From: Sphingobium nicotianae
Lineage (GTDB): Bacteria > Pseudomonadota > Alphaproteobacteria > Sphingomonadales > Sphingomonadaceae
Assembly (NCBI RefSeq): GCF_018603885.1
Contig: NZ_JAHGAW010000010.1
Location: forward strand, 154,688-218,687
Direction: 5' to 3'
DNA length: 64,000 nt
Part shown: one piece after another, positions 24,392 through 33,641 of the stretch
How the letters are laid out: every line of letters starts with the position of its first letter
How positions within the stretch are numbered: the first letter of the stretch is position 1
The notes under the pieces: model-generated
The model's input: the letters and a program-made list of their open reading frames with translations, nothing else
Databases searched by the model: none
Told to the model about the DNA's origin: nothing
Program-made: the position numbers and the translations under genes

Positions 24392-24926
24392 CCCCGCGCC
24401 CGGAGGCACCCTTCGCCCCGCCACGACAGCCGACATTGCCACGCTCGCGGCGCTTAAACTCGCCTGCTTCCGCGAGACCTTCCTCGACGGCTTCGGCATC
24501 CCCTATCCGCCCGCTGATCTCGCCCGGTTCGAGACGGAGAGTTATGGCGAGGGGCGGATCGCGGCCGAGCTGGCCGATACCAGCCATGCGACCTGGGTCT
24601 GCGAAGCGGATGACGGCACGCTGCTGGCCTATGCCCATGCCGGCCCCTGCAAGCTGCCTCACCCCGAGGTAACGGCGCGATCGGGCGAGCTTTATCAGAT
24701 CTATGTGCGCGGCCATGCGCAGGGCCTGGGGCTGGGCCGGCGGCTGCTCGCGACGTCGCTCGACTGGCTGGGCACGCATTTCCCCGGGCCGCTCTGGCTC
24801 GGCGTCTGGTCGGGGAACGAAAAGGCGCAGACAGTCTATGCCGCCGCGGGGTTCCGCAAGGTTGGCGATTATCACTTCATGGTCGGCGAGCATCGCGATG
24901 CCGAATTCATTTATCGGCGAGATTGA
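24384..24926 (+). CDS. GNAT-family N-acetyltransferase
   Basis: The protein has 180 residues from ATG 24384, which overlaps the stop of the BioC-like gene. The acetyl-CoA-binding motif is seen in RGHAQGLGLGRRLLATSLDW, preceded by the beta-strand LYQIYVR. The C-terminal GVWSGNEKAQTVYAAAGFRK is standard for the fold. The substrate is unknown. An ATG at 24369 is an alternative start. Confidence 0.85.
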   Translation: MPDPAPGGTLRPATTADIATLAALKLACFRETFLDGFGIPYPPADLARFETESYGEGRIAAELADTSHATWVCEADDGTLLAYAHAGPCKLPHPEVTARSGELYQIYVRGHAQGLGLGRRLLATSLDWLGTHFPGPLWLGVWSGNEKAQTVYAAAGFRKVGDYHFMVGEHRDAEFIYRRD

Positions 24927-25005
24927 ACGATCCGTCGCACCGCGCGTTCACCTCTGATCCATCATTACCGCATAGCGTGGATCACAGAACAGGGAGGACA
25001 GGGTC

Positions 25006-26079
25006 GTGACACAGCATAACTTCATCCGGTCACGCAAGGCGGCATCGCTTGCGATCGCCAGCAGCCTCGCCCTGATGCTCACGGCCTGTGGCGGCGACAG
25101 CGGCGCCAGCGGCACGCCCACGACGATCCCCACGCCAACGCCCTCCCCCACGGCGACGCCGAGCCCCACGCCCACGCCCACGCCCGCGCCCACCCCGACG
25201 CCTACACCGACCCCCGCACCGACGACATGGTCGGGCCTGGCGGCGGCGCTCTACGATGTGCAGCCCGATGTCGCGACCTGCAAGACGGGCACGCTCAAGA
25301 CCAGCGTTCGCACCGAATTCCTCACCCGGCTCAACGCGCTGCGGGCGCTGCACAATCTGCCGGCGGTGACTTATTCGTCGGCGGACGATCAGCAGGTCGA
25401 TGACTCCTCGCTGATGATGGCCGCGAACAAGACGTTGAGCCACACGCCGCCGACGAGCTGGCTGTGCTACACCAGCCTTGGCGCCACCGGCGCCGGATCG
25501 AGCAATCTGATCGGGGCGTGGAGCACGGGCAACGGCCTGGGCTGGTCGACCGAGGACAGCTTCCTCGCCCTGTGGCTGACCGAGAATGGCTCGATCGACA
25601 TCGGCCATCGCCGCTGGGTGCTCGATCCTTTCCTCGGCAAGATCAGCTATGGCAGGGTGACGCAACAGTTCATCGGCGGCGGCCAGGCCGACACCGCATC
25701 GATGAAGGTGTTCGGCTTCGCCGCCACGCCCGCGACCCCGACCGGCCTTCCCGCCTTCGTCGCCTATCCTTACGGCAACTATCCGACGCGCTATTTCGGC
25801 ACCGGCGACTATCTCTCCTTCTCGGTGGTCGCCAATACCGGCAGCCGAGGGGCGAACGGCAGCGTCAGCTTCGCCAGCGCCACGGTGTCGGTCGCCAACG
25901 GCTCGACCAACCTCACGGTGACGGACGTGGCCAAGGACAATAATGGCTACGGCCTGCCCAACAACATCCAGTGGCGCGTCGCCAACCTGCAGCCGAATGT
26001 CAGCTATACGGTGACGATCAGCGGCGTCACCGGGGCGCCACAGACGAGCTATAGCTATACGTTCAAGATCGTGCCGTAA
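25006..26079 (+). CDS. CAP-domain lipoprotein with Pro-Thr linker
   Basis: The 357-residue protein has a lipobox LTACG near residue 27. A Pro/Thr repeat linker of about 45 residues ([17 protein letters not shown] and on) follows. The CAP (SCP/PR1) domain starts at [20 protein letters not shown] and carries the cavity residues in ANKTLSHTP and [15 protein letters not shown]. The last 90 residues look like an Ig/FN3-like beta domain. It is likely exposed on the cell surface or in the periplasm; CAP proteins bind lipids or act as peptidoglycan-associated factors. Confidence 0.85.
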   Translation: MTQHNFIRSRKAASLAIASSLALMLTACGGDSGASGTPTTIPTPTPSPTATPSPTPTPTPAPTPTPTPTPAPTTWSGLAAALYDVQPDVATCKTGTLKTSVRTEFLTRLNALRALHNLPAVTYSSADDQQVDDSSLMMAANKTLSHTPPTSWLCYTSLGATGAGSSNLIGAWSTGNGLGWSTEDSFLALWLTENGSIDIGHRRWVLDPFLGKISYGRVTQQFIGGGQADTASMKVFGFAATPATPTGLPAFVAYPYGNYPTRYFGTGDYLSFSVVANTGSRGANGSVSFASATVSVANGSTNLTVTDVAKDNNGYGLPNNIQWRVANLQPNVSYTVTISGVTGAPQTSYSYTFKIVP

Positions 26080-26131
26080 CCGCGCAGCAGCGGGAAGCTG
26101 GCGCGGCATTCAGCCGCCCAGCCCGCGTTCT

Positions 26132-28363
26132 TCAGATTTCCGCGTCCATCAGGCTCGGGAAGAAACTCTCATGCGCGGCGCGCAGGGCGTCGAGCGGGAC
26201 GGCATGGTCGCTCTCGGGCAACTCGAAGATGATCCGGCCGGCGATGGTGCGGCCAAGCCGTGACACGGTAACGCCCTTCATCTCGGCCATGGCGAGCAAC
26301 TCGACCAGCGCCGCATCACGCACCGTGATGACGTAAAGCCCCTGATCCTCGGCGAAATAGCTCTGCGCCGCGGTGCCGGCGAGCGGCTGGTCGAGCATCG
26401 CGCCGATGCCGCTGGCCAGCGCCATCTCGGCAATGGCGACGGCGACGCCGCCGTCCGACACGTCATGGCAGGCGGTGATCGCGCCGCAGCGGATCGCCTC
26501 GCGGATGAAATCGCCGGTGCGGCGCTCGGCGGCAAGATCGACGCGTGGCGGCGGGCCGGCATCCTTGCCTTCGAGGCCGTGGATTTCGCGCAACCAGACC
26601 GACTGGCCAAGATCGCCGGAGCGCTCGCCGACGAGCAGGATGATGTCTCCGGTGCCTTTGAACGCGATCGTGCACATGCGCTCGATGTCCGGCAGCAGGC
26701 CGACACCGCCGATGGCGGGCGTCGGCAGGATGGCACTGCCGCCGCCGGTTGCCTTGGACTCGTTGTAGAGGCTGACATTGCCCGAAACGATCGGGAAGTC
26801 GAGCGCGGTGCAGGCGGCCGCCATGCCCTCGATGCAGCCGACGAACTGCCCCATGATCTCGGGCCGCTGGGGATTGGCGAAGTTCATGCAATCGGTCGTG
26901 GCGAGCGGCGTCGCGCCGACTGCGGTGATGTTGCGCCAGCACTCGGCGATGGCCTGCTTGCCGCCCTCCACGGGATCGGCGAAGCAATAGCGCGGCGTGC
27001 AGTCGGTGCTGATCGCCAGGCCCTTGCCCGTGCCGTGGACGCGCACGACGGCCGCGTCGCCGCCCGGGCGCTGGATCGTGTCGGCGCCGACCATATGGTC
27101 ATATTGCTCCCAGATCCAGCGGCGGCTGGCGAGATCGGGCGAGCCGACCAGCTTCAGCAGATCGTCGGCGATATTCGCCGTGTCGGGCACATTGGCGAGC
27201 GGTGCCAGCGCGGGCGTGGGCACGTGCGGCCGGTCATAGAGAGGCGCGTCGTCGGCAAGGGGTCCGAGCGGAATGTCACACACCGTCTCGCCATGATGGA
27301 CGAGGACCATGCGGCCGGTGTCGGTGACCTCGCCGATGACCGCGAAGTCCAGCTCCCATTTGTGGAAGATCGCCTCGGCAAAGGCTTCACGGCCGGGCTT
27401 GAGCACCATGAGCATGCGCTCCTGGCTCTCCGACAGCATCATCTCATAGGCGGTCATGCCCGCTTCGCGCTGCGGCACCTTGTCCATGTCGAGCCGCAGG
27501 CCGACGCCGCCCTTGCTGGCCATCTCGACCGAGGAACTGGTGAGACCCGCGGCGCCCATGTCCTGGATGGCGACGATCGCGTCCGAGGCCATGAGCTCCA
27601 GGCAGGCCTCGATCAGCAGCTTCTCGGTGAACGGATCGCCGACCTGGACCGTGGGCCGCTTGGCTTCGGCATCCTCGCCGAAATCGGCGCTCGCCATGGT
27701 GGCGCCGTGAATGCCGTCGCGGCCGGTCTTGGAGCCCACATAGACGATCGGATTGCCGACGCCCGAAGCGGCCGAATAGAAGATCTTGTCGGTCTCGGCG
27801 ACGCCGACGGTCATCGCGTTGACGAGGATGTTGCCGTCATAGGCCGAATGGAAATTGGTCTCGCCGCCGACGGTCGGCACGCCGACGCAATTGCCGTAGC
27901 CGCCGATGCCGCGCACGACGCCCGAGATGAGATGCTTCATCCTGGGGTGATCGGGCCGGCCGAACCGCAGCGCGTTCATGTTGGCGACCGGGCGCGCGCC
28001 CATGGTGAAGACGTCGCGCAGGATGCCGCCGACGCCCGTCGCCGCGCCCTGATAGGGCTCGATGTAGCTCGGGTGGTTGTGGCTCTCCATCTTGAAGATG
28101 GCTGCCTGGCCGTCACCGATATCGATGACGCCGGCATTCTCGCCCGGGCCGCAGATCACCCAGGGCGCCGTCGTCGGGAGCTTTTTCAGATGGATGCGGC
28201 TCGACTTGTAGGAGCAATGCTCGCTCCACATGACCGAGAAGATGCCGAGCTCGGTGAGGTTCGGCTCCCGGCCGATCGCCCGCACGACGCGATCATATTC
28301 TTCCTGGGTCAGGCCGTGGTCGGCAACGATCTGGGGCGTGATGGCGGGCGCGTTTGTCGACAT
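26132..28363 (-). CDS. purL: Phosphoribosylformylglycinamidine synthase subunit PurL
   Basis: The 743-residue protein is the small-type PurL that works with separate PurQ and PurS. It converts FGAR to FGAM in purine synthesis. Motifs visible are [14 protein letters not shown] near the N-terminus, the ATP-binding [33 protein letters not shown], and the repeat half SGNVSLYNE and CHDVSDGG. Length and start (ATG 28363) are normal. purQ and purS are not in the window. Confidence 0.97.
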   Translation of the reverse strand: MSTNAPAITPQIVADHGLTQEEYDRVVRAIGREPNLTELGIFSVMWSEHCSYKSSRIHLKKLPTTAPWVICGPGENAGVIDIGDGQAAIFKMESHNHPSYIEPYQGAATGVGGILRDVFTMGARPVANMNALRFGRPDHPRMKHLISGVVRGIGGYGNCVGVPTVGGETNFHSAYDGNILVNAMTVGVAETDKIFYSAASGVGNPIVYVGSKTGRDGIHGATMASADFGEDAEAKRPTVQVGDPFTEKLLIEACLELMASDAIVAIQDMGAAGLTSSSVEMASKGGVGLRLDMDKVPQREAGMTAYEMMLSESQERMLMVLKPGREAFAEAIFHKWELDFAVIGEVTDTGRMVLVHHGETVCDIPLGPLADDAPLYDRPHVPTPALAPLANVPDTANIADDLLKLVGSPDLASRRWIWEQYDHMVGADTIQRPGGDAAVVRVHGTGKGLAISTDCTPRYCFADPVEGGKQAIAECWRNITAVGATPLATTDCMNFANPQRPEIMGQFVGCIEGMAAACTALDFPIVSGNVSLYNESKATGGGSAILPTPAIGGVGLLPDIERMCTIAFKGTGDIILLVGERSGDLGQSVWLREIHGLEGKDAGPPPRVDLAAERRTGDFIREAIRCGAITACHDVSDGGVAVAIAEMALASGIGAMLDQPLAGTAAQSYFAEDQGLYVITVRDAALVELLAMAEMKGVTVSRLGRTIAGRIIFELPESDHAVPLDALRAAHESFFPSLMDAEI

Positions 28364-28440
28364 GAGGGGCCTTTATCGTCGTGCGGCGGGAGAGACAACC
28401 TCGTGTAGGCGATGCGAACCATATTGCGGGCCATATTATA

Positions 28441-28583
28441 GGCCCTCCCCTTCAGGGGAGGGGTTGGGGTGGGGCTGGCGACATTGCAGATCGCTGCGCG
28501 ACACCCACCCCGCATCAGGTAAACAGCGCCCCGCGCTGTTTAGGTCATGCCGGGGGCATGACCGACCTGAGGCGCCCTCCCTT
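28441..28583. repeat. Dispersed GC-rich repeat, copy A
   Basis: From 28452 (tcaggggaggggttggggtg) to 28583 the sequence is nearly the same as 57327-57456. It includes its own palindromes: cagcgccccgcgctg, and aggtcatgc with gcatgaccgacct around gggg. Its left arm also matches the palindrome at 16664-16780. It lies between purL and the divergent secreted-protein gene. Confidence 0.8.
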
Positions 28584-28646
28584 GAAAGGGGCTTATGTGG
28601 TGCGACGAGGCTCGACAGTGCGAAAGCGCGCCGTCAAAGTGTTGTC

Positions 28647-29984
28647 ATGATCAAATCACTCGTCCGCATCGGCGCGCTCGCTCTGCCCCTCTTTGTCTTG
28701 GCGACGCCGCGTCCAGTCATCGCCAAGACCACCGCCCCACCCTCACCGCAAGCCACCCTCACCCGCCTCGCCGACGCCTTCGTGCCGCTGGTGCTGGAGA
28801 TCGGCACCTATGAGCCGGATTTCGTCGACGCTTATTACGGGCCGGCCGATCTGCGGACGAAAGCGGAGGCCAAGCCCCGCTCGCGCGGCGCGCTGGAGCA
28901 GGCGGCGAGCGCGGCGGTCGTGCAGCTCGACAGGAGCGTCATCCCGCATCTGCGCGATCCCGCCGCGCTCGGCCGCGCCAAGGCTCTGCGCGGTTTCTAC
29001 CGGGCGGCGGCGATGCGGCTGGCGATGATCGGCGGCAAGCGCTTTCCGTTCGACCAGGAAGCGCTGGGGCTGTTCGCGGTGAAGCCACAGCTCAAGCCAC
29101 TGAGCTATTACGACGCGATCCTCGCCAAGCTCGACAGGCTGGTGCCCGGCGACGGCCCGCTGGCGGCGCGCGTCGATGCCTTCAACGACCGCTTCATCGT
29201 GCCCAAGGACAGGCTGCGCCCGGTGATGGAGGCGGCCATCGCCGAATGCCGGCGCCGCACCCTCGCTTATTTCGACTTGCCGAAGGAGGAGAGCTTCGAC
29301 CTGGAGTTCGTCACCGGCAAGAGCTGGTCGGGCTATAATTACTACAAGGGCAATTATCACAGCCTGATCCAGGTCAATACCGACCTGCCGGTGCGGATCG
29401 GCCGCGCGGTCGACCTGGGCTGTCACGAGGGCTATCCCGGCCATCATGTGCTCAACATCATGATCGAGCGCAATCTGGTGCGCGGCAAGGGCTGGCACGA
29501 ATATTGGGTCAATCCGCTCTACGCGCCGCAGAGCCTGATCTCCGAAGGCAGCGCCAATTACGGCATCGACCTCGCCTTCCCCGGCGAGGAACAGCTCGCC
29601 TTCGAGCGCGACACCCTGTTCCCGCTGGCCGGGCTCGACCCCAGCGAGGCGAAGGCGCTCTGGGACGTGCGCAAGGCGACGACCGAGCTCGGTGCTTCGC
29701 GCATGACGCTCGCCAAGCTCTATCTCGACGGCACGATCGACCGCGCGAAGACGCTGGAGCTGTTTCAGAAATACCAGCTCACCACGCAGAAGCGCGCTGA
29801 GCAGGGCATCGCCTTTTTCGATCAGTATCGCAGTTATACGATCAATTATTATCTCGGGCAGGATCTGGTGCGCGGCTTTGTCGAGCGCGGAAAGCCGGAC
29901 GCGAAGACACGCTGGGCGCGGATGCGGCATGTGCTCTCCGACACGGTGATGCCGATGGACCTCGTGGCGAAACCGGCTCGTTAA
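28647..29984 (+). CDS. Secreted HExGH-type putative metallohydrolase (DUF885-like)
   Basis: The 445-residue protein starts at ATG 28647 with a signal peptide ending PRPVIAK. It holds the motif LGCHEGYPGHHVLN near residue 270, which resembles the HEGxPGHH motif of the DUF885 family. A downstream Glu in LISEGSANYG could be the third ligand. DUF885 proteins are helical, gluzincin-like and mostly uncharacterised. A peptidase role is inference. The start is preceded only weakly by AAAGTG. Confidence 0.7.
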   Translation: MIKSLVRIGALALPLFVLATPRPVIAKTTAPPSPQATLTRLADAFVPLVLEIGTYEPDFVDAYYGPADLRTKAEAKPRSRGALEQAASAAVVQLDRSVIPHLRDPAALGRAKALRGFYRAAAMRLAMIGGKRFPFDQEALGLFAVKPQLKPLSYYDAILAKLDRLVPGDGPLAARVDAFNDRFIVPKDRLRPVMEAAIAECRRRTLAYFDLPKEESFDLEFVTGKSWSGYNYYKGNYHSLIQVNTDLPVRIGRAVDLGCHEGYPGHHVLNIMIERNLVRGKGWHEYWVNPLYAPQSLISEGSANYGIDLAFPGEEQLAFERDTLFPLAGLDPSEAKALWDVRKATTELGASRMTLAKLYLDGTIDRAKTLELFQKYQLTTQKRAEQGIAFFDQYRSYTINYYLGQDLVRGFVERGKPDAKTRWARMRHVLSDTVMPMDLVAKPAR

Positions 29985-30049
29985 CACGCTTGCCGGGTTC
30001 GACGCGCTGCGCCAAGCTGGGGCGGACATCAGGAGAGAGAGGACCGCCC

Positions 30050-30562
30050 ATGTTTCGTCAGATGATCGTCGCCGCCGCCTTGTGCAGCGTCACCGCTCCC
30101 GCGCTGGCCCAGGAGCCGGTGGTGGGCGTCGCCAATCCGGAGTCCTTGTTCACCGACAAAGATCCGGTCATCAACCGGAACAAGCAGGCCGCGCTGCACA
30201 TCATGCGCGAGTTGCTGCAGTGCAATCACTGGAGCGATGCGGGCCAGTGGCTGACCGAGCGCTACCTGCAGCATAATCCCAATGTCGTCTCGGGTCTTGC
30301 GCCGGTCATGAAATATTTCGCGCCGCGCCCGCGCACGCCGACCTGCGACAAGCTGACCACGCCGGTCGTCGCGGTGCTGGCCGACAAGGATCTGGTCGCG
30401 GTGGTGATCTCGCGCACGCTCAAGCATCCGACCGATCCGGGCAAGACCTACACGACGAGCTGGTTCGACATGTGGCGCTTCGTCGACGGCAAGGCCGACG
30501 AGCATTGGGATGGCGCCGAGCTTTACCCGCCACGCCCGCCGGCACCGGCCCCGGCACAATAA
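30050..30562 (+). CDS. Exported SnoaL/NTF2-like protein
   Basis: The 170-residue protein has a signal peptide ending APALAQ. The rest follows the SnoaL-like cone fold pattern: ALHIMRELLQCNHWSDAGQW, YLQHNPNV, MWRFVDGKADEHWDG. Members bind small hydrophobic ligands or act as cyclases or isomerases. A GGAGAGAGAGG stretch precedes the ATG at 30050. Two Cys (residues ~59 and ~99) may pair in the periplasm. No pathway partner is nearby. Confidence 0.8.
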   Translation: MFRQMIVAAALCSVTAPALAQEPVVGVANPESLFTDKDPVINRNKQAALHIMRELLQCNHWSDAGQWLTERYLQHNPNVVSGLAPVMKYFAPRPRTPTCDKLTTPVVAVLADKDLVAVVISRTLKHPTDPGKTYTTSWFDMWRFVDGKADEHWDGAELYPPRPPAPAPAQ

Positions 30563-30571
30563 GCGCGCATG

Positions 30572-30598
30572 AAAAAGGCCGGTCCTCGCGGACCGGCC
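30572..30598 (-). terminator. Terminator hairpin, lipoprotein gene
   Basis: GGCCGGTCC and GGACCGGCC pair around TCGC. On the minus strand the stem is followed by TTTTT, downstream of the lipoprotein gene 30627-31016. It can also slow transcripts from the SnoaL-like gene that ends at 30562. Confidence 0.9.
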
Positions 30599-30626
30599 TG
30601 ATGAGGGGAAGCTTGGAAGGGGCTGA

Positions 30627-31016
30627 TCAGCCGAACTTGCAGGACTGGCCGTTAAAGGTGATCGTGTTGCCTTCACCGGCAGTGATCGTGGTCTTGCCGT
30701 CGGCCGAGACGAAGGGCTTGCCCTTCTCGGGCGCCTTGAGCGGCGTGATCGGCGCCTCCTGCTTGGCCTTGAAATTGGCGCTGACGTCGTCGGTCATGAA
30801 ATCGACGTAGATGAGGCTGTTGTCCTTGCACCGATAAGGGTGGCTCGACTTGATCATCGGCAGCGGCGGCGGGGGAGCCGCATTGGCCAGCTCGGCCGCC
30901 ATCGGATCGACAGTGCCGGTGTTCATGGTCTCGGGCTCTTTCTTGCAAGCAGCCAGAGCAAGGACGGCCGCGCCGAGCGCGACAGCGAGGGTTGTGCGAG
31001 TGCGAAGGGTTTTCAT
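30627..31016 (-). CDS. Small lipoprotein, possible MliC-like lysozyme inhibitor fold
   Basis: The 129-residue protein has a lipobox LAAC (Cys24) followed by KKEPE. The mature part has a pair of Cys (YRCKDNS and the C-terminal GQSCKFG) flanking beta-strand-like segments with FVSADGKTTITAGEG. This resembles the Cys-bridged beta-barrel of MliC/PliC lysozyme inhibitors. The identity is tentative. It has its own terminator at 30572. Confidence 0.7.
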   Translation of the reverse strand: MKTLRTRTTLAVALGAAVLALAACKKEPETMNTGTVDPMAAELANAAPPPPLPMIKSSHPYRCKDNSLIYVDFMTDDVSANFKAKQEAPITPLKAPEKGKPFVSADGKTTITAGEGNTITFNGQSCKFG

Positions 31017-31140
31017 AACAAGCTTGCTATTGCGGCTCGAAACCTGCCGGTCAACTCAATTTCCATGACAATACGCCATTTTTCCATGAGAGGCAGACTG
31101 GGCGCTTGACCCTGCCGGGGCGGCGGGTCAATGCAGGCGC

Positions 31141-31383
31141 ATGGCAGATGCAGCCGACACCGAAACCCTGACCTTCGAGGAAGCGCTCCGGCGCCTGGAG
31201 GCGATTGTCCAGCAGCTCGAGCGGGGCGATGTGCCGCTGGACCAGTCGATCACCCTCTATGAGGAAGGCGACAAGCTGCGCGCGCAATGCCAGCGGCGGC
31301 TGGACGCGGCGCAGGCGCGCATCGAGCAGATCATGACCGGCGCGGACGGCGCGACCAAGACGGCCCCCTATCCGGCGCAATGA
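31141..31383 (+). CDS. xseB: Exodeoxyribonuclease VII small subunit
   Basis: The 80-residue protein carries the family core LTFEEALRRLEAIVQQLERG and LDQSITLYEEGDKL. With XseA it makes the single-strand-specific exonuclease VII. Its TGA overlaps the ATG of ispA (ATGA), a widespread arrangement. xseA is not in the window. Confidence 0.96.
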   Translation: MADAADTETLTFEEALRRLEAIVQQLERGDVPLDQSITLYEEGDKLRAQCQRRLDAAQARIEQIMTGADGATKTAPYPAQ

Positions 31384-32291
31384 GCGGCATGCGCGTGGAT
31401 GCCCCGACCAGGCTCGACGCCGCCCTGACAGCGATGGCCGAGGCGATCGACGGCCAGTTCGACCAGCTCCTCGCCGTGCCGCAGGATCAGCGCGCGCGGC
31501 TCTATGAAGCGATGCGGCACAGCGCGATCGGCGGCGGCAAGCGGCTGCGCCCGCTGCTCGTCAAGGCGAGCTGCGACCTCTTCAACATCGGCTGGGAGAG
31601 CGCCGTGCGCACGGGGCTCGCCGTCGAGTGCATCCATGTCTATTCGCTGATCCACGACGACCTGCCGGCAATGGACGATGACGATATGCGCCGCGGCAAG
31701 CCGACCGTTCACAGGGCGTTCGACGAGGCGACCGCGATCCTGGCGGGCGATTGCCTGCACGATCTGGCTTTCTCCATCCTGGTCGACGAGCGCACCCATC
31801 CCGACCCCTTCGCGCGCTGCGAACTGGTCCGCGCGCTGGCGCTATCGAGCGGTCCGGCGGGGATGGCCGGCGGCCAGATGATGGACCTCGCCGCGCAGGC
31901 CAGCCCTTACGACCTGCCGACCGTGACGCGCATGCAGCAGCTCAAGACCGGCGCGCTGGTCGACTTCTGCATGGAAGCGGGCGCCATTCTCGCTCGCGTG
32001 CCCGAGGAGAGGCGCGTCGGCCTGCGCGGCTATGCGCGCGACCTCGGCCTCGCCTTCCAGATCGCCGACGACCTGCTCGATGTCGAGGGGGACGCGGCCG
32101 TGACCGGCAAGGCGGTCGGCAAGGATGCCGCGGCGGGCAAGGCCACGTTCGTCTCGCTCATGGGCGTCGACCAGGCGCGGGCGCAAGCGCAGCTGCTGGT
32201 CGATCAGGCCAAGGATCATCTCCACGGCTTCGGCAGCGAGGCCGATCTGCTGCGCGACGTCGCCGATTTCGCGATTCGCCGCAGCCACTGA
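31380..32291 (+). CDS. ispA: Farnesyl diphosphate synthase family polyprenyl synthetase
   Basis: The 303-residue protein has both aspartate motifs: the first as DDLPAMDDDDMRRG near residue 100 and the second as DDLLD near residue 235. GGGKRLRPLL is the IPP-binding start. It condenses IPP with DMAPP and GPP to FPP, feeding ubiquinone, undecaprenyl phosphate and carotenoids or hopanoids. It is translationally coupled to xseB. In many genomes dxs follows; here coaD does. Confidence 0.95.
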   Translation: MSGMRVDAPTRLDAALTAMAEAIDGQFDQLLAVPQDQRARLYEAMRHSAIGGGKRLRPLLVKASCDLFNIGWESAVRTGLAVECIHVYSLIHDDLPAMDDDDMRRGKPTVHRAFDEATAILAGDCLHDLAFSILVDERTHPDPFARCELVRALALSSGPAGMAGGQMMDLAAQASPYDLPTVTRMQQLKTGALVDFCMEAGAILARVPEERRVGLRGYARDLGLAFQIADDLLDVEGDAAVTGKAVGKDAAAGKATFVSLMGVDQARAQAQLLVDQAKDHLHGFGSEADLLRDVADFAIRRSH

Positions 32292-32313
32292 GGGACGAGG
32301 ACAAGGACCGGGG

Positions 32314-32814
32314 ATGACGCAACGCATCGGGCTCTATCCAGGCACGTTCGACCCGGTCACGCTGGGCCATATGGACATCATCCGGCGCGGCGCAAAGCTG
32401 GTCGACAGGCTGGTCATCGGCGTCACCACCAATCCGAGCAAGTCGCCCATGTTCACGCTCGACGAGCGGCTCGCCATGGTGCGGCGGGAATGCGCCGACA
32501 TCACCGATACCGAGATCGAGGTACGCGCCTTCGATTCGCTGCTGATCGAATATGCGCACTCGGTCGGCGCCTCCATCATCCTGCGCGGACTGCGCGACGG
32601 TGCCGACTTCGGCTATGAATATCAGATGGCGGGCATGAACCAGTATCTCGATCCGCGCGTCGAGACGGTGTTCCTGATGGCGCATGTGTCGCTCCAGGTG
32701 ATCGCCTCGCGACTGGTCAAGGAGATCGCCTATCTCGGCGGCGACATCAGCAATTTCGTGTCGCCGACCGTGCGTGAGGATATGCTGGCGCGGATCGGGC
32801 CAAAAGGCTTATAG
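32314..32814 (+). CDS. coaD: Phosphopantetheine adenylyltransferase
   Basis: The 166-residue protein has the nucleotidyltransferase motif GTFDPVTLGH at its start and ISNFVSPTVREDM near the end. It transfers AMP to 4'-phosphopantetheine in coenzyme A synthesis. Start ATG 32314 sits behind AAGGACCGGGG, 22 bases after ispA, suggesting one operon xseB-ispA-coaD-ppi. Confidence 0.97.
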   Translation: MTQRIGLYPGTFDPVTLGHMDIIRRGAKLVDRLVIGVTTNPSKSPMFTLDERLAMVRRECADITDTEIEVRAFDSLLIEYAHSVGASIILRGLRDGADFGYEYQMAGMNQYLDPRVETVFLMAHVSLQVIASRLVKEIAYLGGDISNFVSPTVREDMLARIGPKGL

Positions 32815-32885
32815 GCGCGGTTCACGGGTCAGCGCCGGTTCAGCCACGAGCTGCCAGAGGGCTGGAAATTTTGAGGAAGACAAGA

Positions 32886-33593
32886 ATGCGCGTTTCCCAC
32901 CTGATCGGCCATGGCGTGGCGATCGCCCTCCTGCTCGGCAGCGCCGCGCCTGCCTTCGCGCAGGGACGCAAAACCGCCGAAGATGTGATGAAGGAGGCCG
33001 AAATGGCCGCCCGCGCCAAGAAGGACGCCGATGCACTGCGCGCCGCGGCCGACAAGGCGGGCGTCAAGCCGCTGCAGGCCACGATGCCAATCACGCCGGA
33101 GAACACCTGGGTGCTCGATCTCTCCGATGGCGGCCATGTCCGCATCGCGCTCCGCCCCGATGTCGCGCCCGGCCATGTCGAGCGGATCAAGGAGCTTACG
33201 CGCAAGGGCTTCTACAACGGCCTGGCCTTCCATCGCGTGATCGACGGCTTCATGGCGCAGGGCGGCGATCCCAAGGGTGACGGCACCGGCGGATCGGACC
33301 TGCCGGACCTCCATAACGAGTTCAACTGGCTGCCGCACATGCGCGGCACCGTCTCCATGGCGCGCGCGCAGGGCGAGGACAGCGCCAACAGCCAGTTCTT
33401 CATCATGCTGATGCCGCGCATGCAGCTCGACCATAAATATACCGTGTTCGGCCGCGTCATCGATGGCATGCCGGGCGTCGACGAGATCGCCAAGGGCGAG
33501 CCGCCCGCCGCGCCAACCAAGATCGTGCGCGCCTATATCGAGAGCGATGGCCAAGCCGCCGCCGCCCCGGCGCCGAGCCAGCCGGCGGGCTGA
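32886..33593 (+). CDS. Exported cyclophilin-type peptidyl-prolyl isomerase
   Basis: The 235-residue protein has a signal peptide ending APAFAQ, a charged helical spacer rich in Ala/Lys (residues 28-60), and a cyclophilin domain with FHRVIDGFMAQGGDPKGDG and NSQFFIMLMP. It should speed proline isomerisation in the periplasm. The C-terminus is an Ala/Pro tail. It follows coaD by 71 bases. A second, cytoplasmic cyclophilin is at 38323. Confidence 0.93.
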   Translation: MRVSHLIGHGVAIALLLGSAAPAFAQGRKTAEDVMKEAEMAARAKKDADALRAAADKAGVKPLQATMPITPENTWVLDLSDGGHVRIALRPDVAPGHVERIKELTRKGFYNGLAFHRVIDGFMAQGGDPKGDGTGGSDLPDLHNEFNWLPHMRGTVSMARAQGEDSANSQFFIMLMPRMQLDHKYTVFGRVIDGMPGVDEIAKGEPPAAPTKIVRAYIESDGQAAAAPAPSQPAG

Positions 33594-33641
33594 GCTGTTT
33601 AGGCCCTCTTCCGCACGCGGAAGAGGGTTACAAAGGCGCCT

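Noticed and set aside
26465..28408. 647-codon open frame antisense to purL
   Set aside because: Mirror frame of a highly conserved gene; low-complexity translation and no ribosome site.
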